From Paracoccus zhejiangensis (GTDB taxonomy: Bacteria; Pseudomonadota; Alphaproteobacteria; Rhodobacterales; Rhodobacteraceae), in the NCBI RefSeq assembly GCF_002847445.1, contig NZ_CP025431.1, positions 186,001-250,000 on the forward strand: DNA of 64,000 nt, given 5' to 3'. Of this stretch, positions 35,188 through 42,654 are shown piece after piece. A program made the translations under genes and the position numbers. A model generated the notes under the pieces. The model worked only from the letters and a program-made list of their open reading frames with translations. It ran no database searches and had not been told where the DNA came from. Numbering within the stretch: position 1 is the first letter of the stretch; every line of letters begins with the position of its first letter.

Positions 35188-36954
35188 ATGGCAACCGGAA
35201 TTTCCACGGATATCCTGATCGTCGGCGCCGGACCGGCAGGACTGGCCGCCTCGGCGCTCTTGTCGATGTACGGGGTCGAGAACCTCGTCATCAACAAGTA
35301 TGGCTGGCTGGCAAATACGCCGCGCGCCCATATCACCAACCAGGGCACCATGCAGTTGCTGCGCGATCTGGGCATCGAAGATCGTGCCATGGGTCTGGCC
35401 AGCAAGCAGAAGCTGATGGCGAACAACGTCTTCTGCCACAGCCTCGCCGGCGAGGAGTTCGGGCGCGTCCTCTCATGGGGCAATCACCCGGCGCGCAAGG
35501 CCGATTACGAACTGGCCAGCCCGACCGAGATCTGCGACATCCCGCAGACCTATATGGAGCCCTTGCTGCTGGAGGCTGCCGCCTCGCGCGGGGGCAAGAT
35601 CCGGCTGAACACCGAGTTCCTGCGGCTGGATCAGGATGATGACGGCGTCACCGCCCATGTCCGCGACCGGCTGTCGGGCGAGGAATTCACCATCCGCGCC
35701 AAGTACATGATCGGTGCCGACGGGGCGCGCAGCATCGTGGCGGAACAACTGGGCCTGACCATGACCGGTCAGATGGGCCTGTCGGGCAGCATGAACATCC
35801 TCTTCGATGCCGACCTGACGAAATACGTCGCCCATCGCCCCAGCGTGCTCTACTGGGTGCTGCAGCCTGGCGCCCGCACCGGCGGCATCGGCGCGGGCGT
35901 GATCCGCATGGTCCGGCCGTGGAACGAATGGCTGGTGATCTGGGGCTATGACAGCAGCCAGGGCGAGCTGAAGCTGACCGATGAGGAGGCGACGGCGATC
36001 GTCCACCAGCTGATCGGCGACGACACCATCCCGGTCAAGATCCGCTCGACCTCGACCTGGACCGTGAACAACATGTGGGCGACCGAGTTCTCGAAGGGCC
36101 GGGTCTTCTGCATGGGCGACGCCGTCCACCGCCACCCGCCGCTGAACGGGCTCGGCTCGAACACCAGCATCCAGGACGCCTATAATCTGGCGTGGAAACT
36201 GGCGGCGGTGCTGAAGGGGCAGGCGGGGCAGGGGCTTCTCGACAGCTATTCCGCCGAGCGCGTGCCGGTGGCCGAGACCATCGTCACCCGGGCCAACAAC
36301 TCGATCAAGGATTACCCGCCGATCTTCGACGCGCTTGGCATGACCTCGGGCGATGACCCCGAACGGGTCGAAGCGCTGATGGCGGCGCGGAAGGGTGCGG
36401 ACGAGGCTGCCAAGGCGCAGCGCCGCGCGCTGAACGATGCGATCCGACGCAAGAACTACGAATTCAACGCCCATGGGGTCGAGATGGGCACGCGCTATGC
36501 CTCGGGCGCCGTGGTGCCCGATGGCACGCCCGAGCCGGGCTTCACCCGCGATGCCGAGCTTTACTATCACCCGACCACCTGGCCCGGCGCGCGCCTGCCA
36601 CATGTCTGGCTGGATCATGACGGCAAAAGGGTCTCGTCCATCGATTTGGGCGGCAAGGGGCGTTTCGTCCTGCTGACCGGGCCGGGCGGGGCGGGCTGGC
36701 GCGCGGCGGCGGACAATGTCGCGGCGCGTCTGGGGATCGACCTGCCGGTCATCTCCATCGGCCCGGATGGCAGCGATGCCCATGATGTCTATGCCGACTG
36801 GTTCTATCAGAGCGGCATCCAGGAGGACGGGGCGATCCTTGTCAGGCCCGACAACTATGTCGGCTGGCGCCATGACAGCGCGGCTGACGATGCCGAGGCG
36901 CTGCTCGATGCCGCGCTGAGCCAGATCCTTGCACGAGACAGCCGGGCGGCCTGA
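35188..36954 (+). CDS. FAD-dependent aromatic hydroxylase (TfdB / phenol-hydroxylase type)
   Basis: This encodes 588 residues of the class A flavoprotein monooxygenases. The FAD motif is VGAGPAGLAAS, the DG motif is GADGARSIV, and the second FAD contact is FCMGDAVHRHPPLNGLGSNTS. The segment NTPRAHITNQGTMQLLRDLG and the thioredoxin-like C-terminal domain make it closest to 2,4-dichlorophenol 6-monooxygenase (TfdB), itself about 598 residues. It should add a hydroxyl ortho to a phenolic OH. The start at 35188 follows GGAGGAGGGG. It heads the rightward operon with the TRAP genes. Confidence 0.88.
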   Translation: MATGISTDILIVGAGPAGLAASALLSMYGVENLVINKYGWLANTPRAHITNQGTMQLLRDLGIEDRAMGLASKQKLMANNVFCHSLAGEEFGRVLSWGNHPARKADYELASPTEICDIPQTYMEPLLLEAAASRGGKIRLNTEFLRLDQDDDGVTAHVRDRLSGEEFTIRAKYMIGADGARSIVAEQLGLTMTGQMGLSGSMNILFDADLTKYVAHRPSVLYWVLQPGARTGGIGAGVIRMVRPWNEWLVIWGYDSSQGELKLTDEEATAIVHQLIGDDTIPVKIRSTSTWTVNNMWATEFSKGRVFCMGDAVHRHPPLNGLGSNTSIQDAYNLAWKLAAVLKGQAGQGLLDSYSAERVPVAETIVTRANNSIKDYPPIFDALGMTSGDDPERVEALMAARKGADEAAKAQRRALNDAIRRKNYEFNAHGVEMGTRYASGAVVPDGTPEPGFTRDAELYYHPTTWPGARLPHVWLDHDGKRVSSIDLGGKGRFVLLTGPGGAGWRAAADNVAARLGIDLPVISIGPDGSDAHDVYADWFYQSGIQEDGAILVRPDNYVGWRHDSAADDAEALLDAALSQILARDSRAA

Positions 36955-36991
36955 CCGCCCGGACCACCTATCCCTGACCCCGAACACTCGC

Positions 36992-37015
36992 CCGGTCGCC
37001 ACGGCGCGCGACCGG
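36992..37015 (+). other. intercistronic stem-loop between hydroxylase and dctP
   Basis: CCGGTCGC-CACGGCGC-GCGACCGG is a perfect 8-bp stem with an 8-base loop, ending 35 bases before the dctP ATG. It may protect or separate the dctP message. Confidence 0.45.
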
Positions 37016-37050
37016 ACGGCGTGATCATGCTCAACAGGAGGAGACAAATC

Positions 37051-38094
37051 ATGAAAACCATCACCGCAACTGCCGCATTGCTGACCCTCGCCGCGCCCGC
37101 GCTTGCCGAGGAGGTCGAGCTGACCATCGCCTCCAGCCACGCCATCCAGATCCCCTGGGTCGCGCCGCTGCAAGAGGTGATCGTGGCCGAGACCAACAAG
37201 CGGCTGGAAGCCATGGGGTCCGAGGACCGGGTGAATTGGACCGAATCCTATGGCGGCGCGCTCTACAGCTTTGGCGACACGCTGGAGGCGGTGGGCGACG
37301 GCATCACCGATGCGGGCTGGGTTGGCTCGCTCTGGGAAGAAAGCAAGATGCCCTATGACAACCTGACCTATTTCACCCCCTTCTCGACCGATGACGTGCG
37401 TCTGCAGATGCAGGTGTTCAACCGGCTCTATGACGAGGTCCCGGCGCTGAAGCAGGAATGGGAAGACAATAACGTTGTCATGCTGGGCGCGACCGGCGCC
37501 GATACCTATCACCTCTATACCAACTTCCCGGTCACATCGATCGACGACCTGAAGGGCCGCAAGATCATCGCGCCGGGGACCAGCGGGCCGTGGATCGCCG
37601 CCGTGGGCGCGGTGCCGGTGAACGGGGCGCTGCCGACCTATTACAACCAGATCGAGACCGGGGTGGCCGATGGCGTCATCTCGATCCTGACCGGGGCGCA
37701 TCCGCTGAAGATCCACGAGGTCGCACCGCATGTGACGCTGGTCGGCGTCGGCTCGAACATGGTGGGCGGCTTCGGCGTGAACAAGGATGTCTGGGAGGGC
37801 CTGCCCGCCGATGTACAGCAGGTGCTGACCGAGCTTGGCCCGGATTACAGCGCCCGCAATGCGGATCTGCTGCAGGAACGCTATGACGCGATCCTGACCG
37901 AGCTTGAGGCCGATCCTTCGGTCACCCTGACCACGCTGCCCGAGGCCGAACGGCAGAAATGGGTCGAGGCGCTGCCCGATCTGGCCGGCCAATGGGCGGC
38001 GAACCTGCCCGAGGGCAAGGCGCTGCTCGAGGCCTATATGGCCGCGATCCGCGAGGGCGGCGCCACGCCCTCGCGTGACTGGGCGGTCAACTGA
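37051..38094 (+). CDS. TRAP importer periplasmic solute-binding protein (DctP family)
   Basis: This encodes 347 residues with a Sec signal peptide (MKTITATAALLTLAAPALA). The mature protein is a TRAP solute receptor: ESYGGALYSFGDTLEAVGDG at the start, DDLKGRKIIAPGTSGPWIAAVGAVPV in the middle, and TYYNQIETGVADGVI. The conserved carboxylate-binding Arg of many DctP proteins is expected in the DLKGRK region. The ligand is probably the aromatic acid degraded by this island. The start follows AGGAGGAGAC. Confidence 0.9.
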   Translation: MKTITATAALLTLAAPALAEEVELTIASSHAIQIPWVAPLQEVIVAETNKRLEAMGSEDRVNWTESYGGALYSFGDTLEAVGDGITDAGWVGSLWEESKMPYDNLTYFTPFSTDDVRLQMQVFNRLYDEVPALKQEWEDNNVVMLGATGADTYHLYTNFPVTSIDDLKGRKIIAPGTSGPWIAAVGAVPVNGALPTYYNQIETGVADGVISILTGAHPLKIHEVAPHVTLVGVGSNMVGGFGVNKDVWEGLPADVQQVLTELGPDYSARNADLLQERYDAILTELEADPSVTLTTLPEAERQKWVEALPDLAGQWAANLPEGKALLEAYMAAIREGGATPSRDWAVN

Positions 38095-38098
38095 CAGC

Positions 38099-38120
38099 GG
38101 GGGCGCGGGTCCGCGCCCCC
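38099..38120 (+). other. strong stem-loop after dctP
   Basis: GGGGGCGCG-GGTC-CGCGCCCCC is a perfect 9-bp stem four bases after the dctP stop and 27 before the permease ATG. It probably raises receptor mRNA over permease mRNA. Confidence 0.55.
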
Positions 38121-38147
38121 CATCATCAGCTTTCGGGAGGACATGAG

Positions 38148-40094
38148 ATGTTGCAATCCGACGAACTGCCCGCCGCTTCGACCGGCGCGGCGCTGCGGGC
38201 GTTCAATCAGGTCTCGGGCGCCCTCTCGGCGCTTGGCACGGTCTGGATCTTCGTCCTGATGCTGCTCATCTGCGCCGATGTGGCCGGGCTGGCGATCTTC
38301 TCGCGCCCGCTTTACGGCGTGGTCGAGCTGGTCGAGCAGACCATCGTGCCGGTGGTCTTCCTGCAACTGGCCCATGCGCTGGCGCGGGGACGCCTGACCC
38401 GCGCCGATTTCCTCTACGGTCCCCTGACCAAATCCGACCCGGCGGCGGCGGGGCTGCTGGACCTCGTGTTCCTCATGATCGGAGCCGCACTGTTCGCGGC
38501 GCTTGGCTGGGTGCTGTGGGGCGACTATGCCGATGCCTGGCGGGGCGGAGACTATATCGGTTCGACCGGCATCTTCACCATGCCGACATGGCCCTTCAAG
38601 CTGCTGACCGCGATCGGCTGCCTCGCCACCACCATCCAGTTCGTGCTGGAAGCCGTTGAAACCGCGCGCCGCCTGCCACAGCTTCTGACGCAGCGGGGGC
38701 GCTGGCTGGTGCCGGTGGCCCTGGGCATCCTCGCCTTCGCCGCCGCCGTCGCCCTGGTCGCACTGGGCGATGTCAGCCGCATCGGGCTGGGGCTCTTGGC
38801 CATCGTCGCGCTGCTGGTGCTGCTGATGGCCGGGATGCATGTGGCGGTGGTGCTGGGCATCGTCGGCGTGGTGGCGATCTGGCTGATCCGCGACAACCCG
38901 AACGTGGCGCTGAACGCGCTGAAGACCTCGGCCACCGGCACGATCAACAAGTTCGATTTCGGCGTGGTGCCGCTGTTCGTGCTGATGGGTCTCTTCACCG
39001 ATATTTCCGATATCGGCCGCGATGCCTATCGCGTGGCGGCGTGGTGGACGCGCAAGCTGCTGGGCGGCCTCGGCATTGCCACCGTCGCTGCCAATGCGGT
39101 CTTCGCGGCTGTGACCGGCATTTCCATTGCCTCCTCGGCCATCTTCTCGCGCGTCGCGGTGCCGCAGATGATCGCCCATGGCTATACCCCGCGTTTCGCC
39201 ACCGGCACGGTCGCCGGCTCCTCGGTGCTGGGCATGCTGATCCCGCCGAGCCTCTTGCTGATCATCTATGGCTTCGTCACCGAAACCTCGGTCGGCAAGC
39301 TGTTCCTCGCCGCGCTGATCCCCGGCCTCATGATGGCGATCATCTTCTGCGTCACCATCCTGCTTCTGGCGAAGTTCCGCCCCGATTTCGTCGGCCAGCC
39401 CACCGGCAATGACGATCTTGAGCCGGAGACGCTGGTCAGTTCCGCCCGCCGGCTGCTGCCCATCGCGGTGCTGGTCTCGATCGTCCTCGGCGGCATCTAC
39501 CTGGGCTTCTTCACGCCCACGCAGGCCGGCGCGGTCGGGGCGTTCGCCACGCTGATCGTGACCGTGCTGCGCCGACGGCTGACCCGTGCCGCATTGTGGA
39601 ACGTGCTGCGCGAGACCGGGCAGATCAGCGTCACCGTGCTGTCGCTGGTGATCGGCGCCAGCGTGCTGACCAAGGCGCTGGTCATGTCCACCCTGCCCGC
39701 CGTCATGGTGCAATATGCGGTCGATTCTGGCTTTGGCCTCTGGGGGGTGATGGCGCTGTTCCTGCTGGTCGTCATCGTCATGGGGATGTTCCTCGACTCG
39801 ACCTCGATCATTGTCATCACCGTGCCCATCGTCGCGCCGCTGATCGTCACCCTCGGCACCGCCACCATCGGCCCCGACGTGCTGATCTGGTTCGGCCTCA
39901 TTACCGTTATCGCGGTCGAGATGGGGCTGTTGACACCCCCTTTCGGGATCAGCGTCTTCGTGGTGAAAAGCACCGTGGGCGACCTGTGCAGCCTGCAGGA
40001 CGTGTTCATCGGCGTGATGCCCTATGTGCTGGCCATGGCGGTTCTGATCCTGATCTGCATGGCCTTCCCGGTGGTGGTGACCGGGATCCTCTAG
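38148..40094 (+). CDS. TRAP importer permease, fused DctQ-DctM
   Basis: This encodes 648 residues. Residues 25-175 hold four helices of the small DctQ subunit. A linker helix then leads into the twelve-helix DctM subunit, with typical FDFGVVPLFVLMGLF, TGISIASSAIFSRVAVPQMI and GMLIPPSLLLIIYGF segments. Fused QM proteins are a known TRAP variant. With the preceding receptor it forms a complete sodium-driven importer. Its stop TAG shares the palindrome CTAG with the stop of an opposite-strand small gene. Confidence 0.92.
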   Translation: MLQSDELPAASTGAALRAFNQVSGALSALGTVWIFVLMLLICADVAGLAIFSRPLYGVVELVEQTIVPVVFLQLAHALARGRLTRADFLYGPLTKSDPAAAGLLDLVFLMIGAALFAALGWVLWGDYADAWRGGDYIGSTGIFTMPTWPFKLLTAIGCLATTIQFVLEAVETARRLPQLLTQRGRWLVPVALGILAFAAAVALVALGDVSRIGLGLLAIVALLVLLMAGMHVAVVLGIVGVVAIWLIRDNPNVALNALKTSATGTINKFDFGVVPLFVLMGLFTDISDIGRDAYRVAAWWTRKLLGGLGIATVAANAVFAAVTGISIASSAIFSRVAVPQMIAHGYTPRFATGTVAGSSVLGMLIPPSLLLIIYGFVTETSVGKLFLAALIPGLMMAIIFCVTILLLAKFRPDFVGQPTGNDDLEPETLVSSARRLLPIAVLVSIVLGGIYLGFFTPTQAGAVGAFATLIVTVLRRRLTRAALWNVLRETGQISVTVLSLVIGASVLTKALVMSTLPAVMVQYAVDSGFGLWGVMALFLLVVIVMGMFLDSTSIIVITVPIVAPLIVTLGTATIGPDVLIWFGLITVIAVEMGLLTPPFGISVFVVKSTVGDLCSLQDVFIGVMPYVLAMAVLILICMAFPVVVTGIL

Positions 40095-40234
40095 CAGAGC
40101 ATCCCGCCACTGGTCAGCGCCACCGGCAGGCCATAGGCCCGCCACAGCGCCAGACCGGCGACCAGCAGAGCCATGAGCCCGGCCGCCAGCAAAAACCGCT
40201 GCGGCCGGGTCAATGGTGCCAGCCCGCCGTTCAT
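40091..40234 (-). CDS. 47-residue membrane peptide translationally coupled to the MFS gene
   Basis: This encodes a single-helix peptide: polar start MNGGLAPLTRPQRF, then a hydrophobic stretch (LLAAGLMALLVAGLALW, residues 15-31), then a short tail ending in GGMLC. Its ATG overlaps the MFS stop by four bases (ATGA, 40231-40234), the same coupling seen between real genes elsewhere in this window. Its stop forms a shared CTAG with the TRAP permease. Small accessory subunits of MFS transporters are known in other bacteria, but I do not recognise this sequence. It could still be a chance frame. Confidence 0.45.
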   Translation of the reverse strand: MNGGLAPLTRPQRFLLAAGLMALLVAGLALWRAYGLPVALTSGGMLC

Positions 40235-41460
40235 GCCACGGCCTCGCGCCGCAGCAATGGCGCGTCCTTGATCGGCCAGTTCAGCGCGGCGGCCAGCACG
40301 GCGATGACGATGGAAAGCTGCCAGGCGAGGTCATAGGAGCCGGTGACGCGGTAGGCATAGCCCGCGCCCCAGGCCCCGAAGAACGATCCGATCTGGTGCG
40401 ACAGGAAGACGATGCCGAACAGCATCGACATGTGGCGGATGCCGAAGATCTGCCCCACCAGCCCGCTGGTCAGCGGCACGGTGCCAAGCCACAGGAAGCC
40501 CATGGCACAGGCGAAGACCGTGGCGCTGAGCGGCGTGATCGGGAAGGCGAGGAACAGCGCCATGACGACAGCCCGGCCCAGGTAGATCGCCGCCAGCACA
40601 TGCTTCTTGCGCCAGCTGTCCGCCGACATGCCGAAGACATAGGAGCCGAGGATGTTGAACAGCCCGACCAGCGCCAACGCCCGCGCACCGATCGAGGGGT
40701 CCAGCCCCTTGTCGACCAAAAAGGCCGGCAGGTGGGTGCCGATGAAGGCGACGTGGAAGCCGCAGACGAAGAAGCCGGCGTTCAGCAGCCAGAAGCCCGA
40801 ATGGCCGGCGGCCTCGCGCAGCGCCTCGCCGAGACCCTGCGCCGGGGCGGTCTGCATCGTGGAGGGCGTGGCAGGGCGACCGGCGATGCCGATGGCCAGC
40901 GCCACCATCACTGCCGCCAGCCCGGCATAGATCAGCAGCGTCTCGCGCCAGCCAAAGGCGCCGATCAGCCCCTGCGCCACCGGCACCAGCAGGAATTGCC
41001 CGACCGAGCCGCCGGCGGTGACGATGCCCGCCGCCAGCCCGCGTCGCTCGGGCGGGACCGCACGCACCGCCGCGCCAATGGCGACCACGAAAGTCACCCC
41101 GGCCATCGAGATCCCGACCAACCCGCCAAGCGTCAGGTTCAGCCCCAGCGCGGTCGAGACTGTCGCCGACAGCGCCAGCCCCAGCGCGTAAAGCGCCCCG
41201 CCAATGGCCGCCACGCGTCCGGCCCCGTGCTTGTCGGCCAGCGCGCCGACGAAGGGCTGGGCGAGGCCGAGAATCAGGTTCTGCACAGCGATGGCCAGAC
41301 CGAAAGCCTCGCGGCCAATGCCGGTTTCCAGCTCGATCGGGCGCAGGAACAGGCCGAAGGACTGGCGGATGCCCATGGCGATGGTGACCAGCGCCGCGGC
41401 GCAGATCAGCACGATCCAGGGATTGCAGGGGATAAGCGGGGGGTTCGGGGCAGGGGACAT
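40231..41460 (-). CDS. MFS transporter (oxalate/formate antiporter-like, monocarboxylate type)
   Basis: This encodes 409 residues with twelve helices. The N-terminal segment ITMGIRQSFGLFLRPIELE-like stretch (AMGIRQSFGLFLRPIELETG) and FVGALADKHGAGRV place it among the MFS proteins annotated as oxalate/formate or monocarboxylate carriers. The start at 41460 has AAGGCG upstream. The open frame continues to 43215, but that part lies antisense to the MaoC and TetR genes and is rejected. Divergent from MaoC-TetR, it probably shares the operator at 41516. The substrate is unknown. Confidence 0.82.
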   Translation of the reverse strand: MSPAPNPPLIPCNPWIVLICAAALVTIAMGIRQSFGLFLRPIELETGIGREAFGLAIAVQNLILGLAQPFVGALADKHGAGRVAAIGGALYALGLALSATVSTALGLNLTLGGLVGISMAGVTFVVAIGAAVRAVPPERRGLAAGIVTAGGSVGQFLLVPVAQGLIGAFGWRETLLIYAGLAAVMVALAIGIAGRPATPSTMQTAPAQGLGEALREAAGHSGFWLLNAGFFVCGFHVAFIGTHLPAFLVDKGLDPSIGARALALVGLFNILGSYVFGMSADSWRKKHVLAAIYLGRAVVMALFLAFPITPLSATVFACAMGFLWLGTVPLTSGLVGQIFGIRHMSMLFGIVFLSHQIGSFFGAWGAGYAYRVTGSYDLAWQLSIVIAVLAAALNWPIKDAPLLRREAVA

Positions 41461-41515
41461 GGGCGCGCCTTGTGACCAAGCGGAAAGGAATACGGATCGA
41501 ATCGGGCTTGAGGTA

Positions 41516-41539
41516 AATAGATAATCGATATAATCTATT
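41516..41539. promoter_or_regulatory. AT-rich inverted repeat between divergent MFS and MaoC-TetR genes
   Basis: AATAGAT-N10-ATCTATT, with ATCGAT near its centre, stands out in very GC-rich surroundings. It is 56 bases upstream of both the MFS and the MaoC starts. It is the probable operator of the TetR protein at 42061 and covers likely promoter sequence for both directions. Confidence 0.5.
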
Positions 41540-41595
41540 ATGGCGAGTCCCGATCTTTCCCCCGGGGCCATCCTGATCCGCGACGGAGAAACGGC

Positions 41596-42057
41596 ATGAA
41601 AGACAAAAGCTTGGCGCAGCGCCTTTATCTCGACGATCTCGAGGTCGGGCAGGAGTTTCTCAGCGGCGAGCATGCGCTGGATGCCGACCAGATCATCGCC
41701 TATGCGCGCCAGTTCGACCCGCAGCCCTTCCACACCGACCCCGAGGCCGCGCAGGGCAGCTTCTTCCAAGGCCTCGCCGCCAGCGGCTGGCACACCATGT
41801 CGCTGACCATGCGGCTTCTGGTCGAATCCGTCCCCTTCGCCCAGGGAGTCATCGGCGCCGGGGGCGAGGTCAGCTGGCCGCAGCCGACCCGTCCCGGCGA
41901 CATCCTGCGGGTGAAAAGTCGCATTCTCGAGATCAGACCCTCCCGGTCGAAACCCGACAGGGGGCTGGTGAAGGTGCAAAGCCTGACCCTCAACCAGTCG
42001 GACGAGGTGCTGCTGCAGCTGACCGCGAACCTGCTGGCCTTCCGCAAGGAGGGGTGA
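41596..42057 (+). CDS. MaoC family dehydratase (R-specific hydratase type)
   Basis: This is a 153-residue single hotdog domain. The start LYLDDLEVGQEFLSGEHALD and YARQFDPQPFHTDPEAAQGS carry the Asp-x4-His hydratase motif. The family hydrates enoyl-CoA double bonds; related free-standing copies act on mesaconyl-like or other CoA esters. The next gene, three bases downstream, is a TetR regulator, so the two form a small operon. The substrate is unknown. Confidence 0.83.
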   Translation: MKDKSLAQRLYLDDLEVGQEFLSGEHALDADQIIAYARQFDPQPFHTDPEAAQGSFFQGLAASGWHTMSLTMRLLVESVPFAQGVIGAGGEVSWPQPTRPGDILRVKSRILEIRPSRSKPDRGLVKVQSLTLNQSDEVLLQLTANLLAFRKEG

Positions 42058-42060
42058 TCC

Positions 42061-42654
42061 ATGGGACGATCCTCTGCCGAACAGGCGCAGCAAAACCGGG
42101 CACGGATCGTCGAGGGCGCCAGCCGCCTCTTCCGCGAGCGCGGGGTCGAGGCGGTGTCGGTGGCCGAGATCATGGCAGCGGTCGAGATGACGGTCGGCGG
42201 CTTCTACAAGCATTTCGCCTCGAAGGAGGCGCTGGTCGAAGAGGCGGCGGGCAGGGCCTTCGAGGATGCCGGCGCGCTGTGGGACCACAGGCTTCGCGCC
42301 GGCGACCAGACGTCCGCGGCGCTCAGGGCCAAGCTGGTCGCGCAGTACCTCTGGCCGCGGCCGGGGCGGCAATGCCCGATCATTGCCTTTGCTCCCCATG
42401 CGGCGGGCGAGGCGGCGACGTTGCGCGAGACTTATGGAACCGGCACCGGCGCGCTGCTGGAACGATTTTTCAACACGCCGGGGAACGAGGCCGATCTGGC
42501 CCAAGCCGATCCCCGGACGCTGCTGGTCTTCGCCGCCATGGTCGGCGCGAGGGTGATGGGCGAGGCGGCGGGTGACGCCCCCTGGGTCGAGGTACTGAAG
42601 CAGGCCGTGGCCGACGAGGCCGAGCGTCAGGCCGGGTGGGGCGCGACGGGTTAA
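42061..42654 (+). CDS. TetR/AcrR family regulator
   Basis: This encodes 197 residues. The helix-turn-helix reads VAEIMAAVEMTVGGFYKHFASKEALVEEA, with a Gly-Gly-Phe-Tyr turn typical of the NemR/YcdC-like TetR branch. It is three bases after the MaoC gene. Its stop TAA overlaps the stop of the opposite-strand gamma-glutamyltransferase through TTAA (42651-42654). It likely controls itself, MaoC and the divergent MFS gene through the repeat at 41516. Confidence 0.87.
   Translation: MGRSSAEQAQQNRARIVEGASRLFRERGVEAVSVAEIMAAVEMTVGGFYKHFASKEALVEEAAGRAFEDAGALWDHRLRAGDQTSAALRAKLVAQYLWPRPGRQCPIIAFAPHAAGEAATLRETYGTGTGALLERFFNTPGNEADLAQADPRTLLVFAAMVGARVMGEAAGDAPWVEVLKQAVADEAERQAGWGATG

Noticed and set aside
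38034..40145. 703-codon open frame antisense to the TRAP permease
   Set aside because: It is produced by the codon bias of the real membrane-protein gene; its product is hydrophilic and repetitive.
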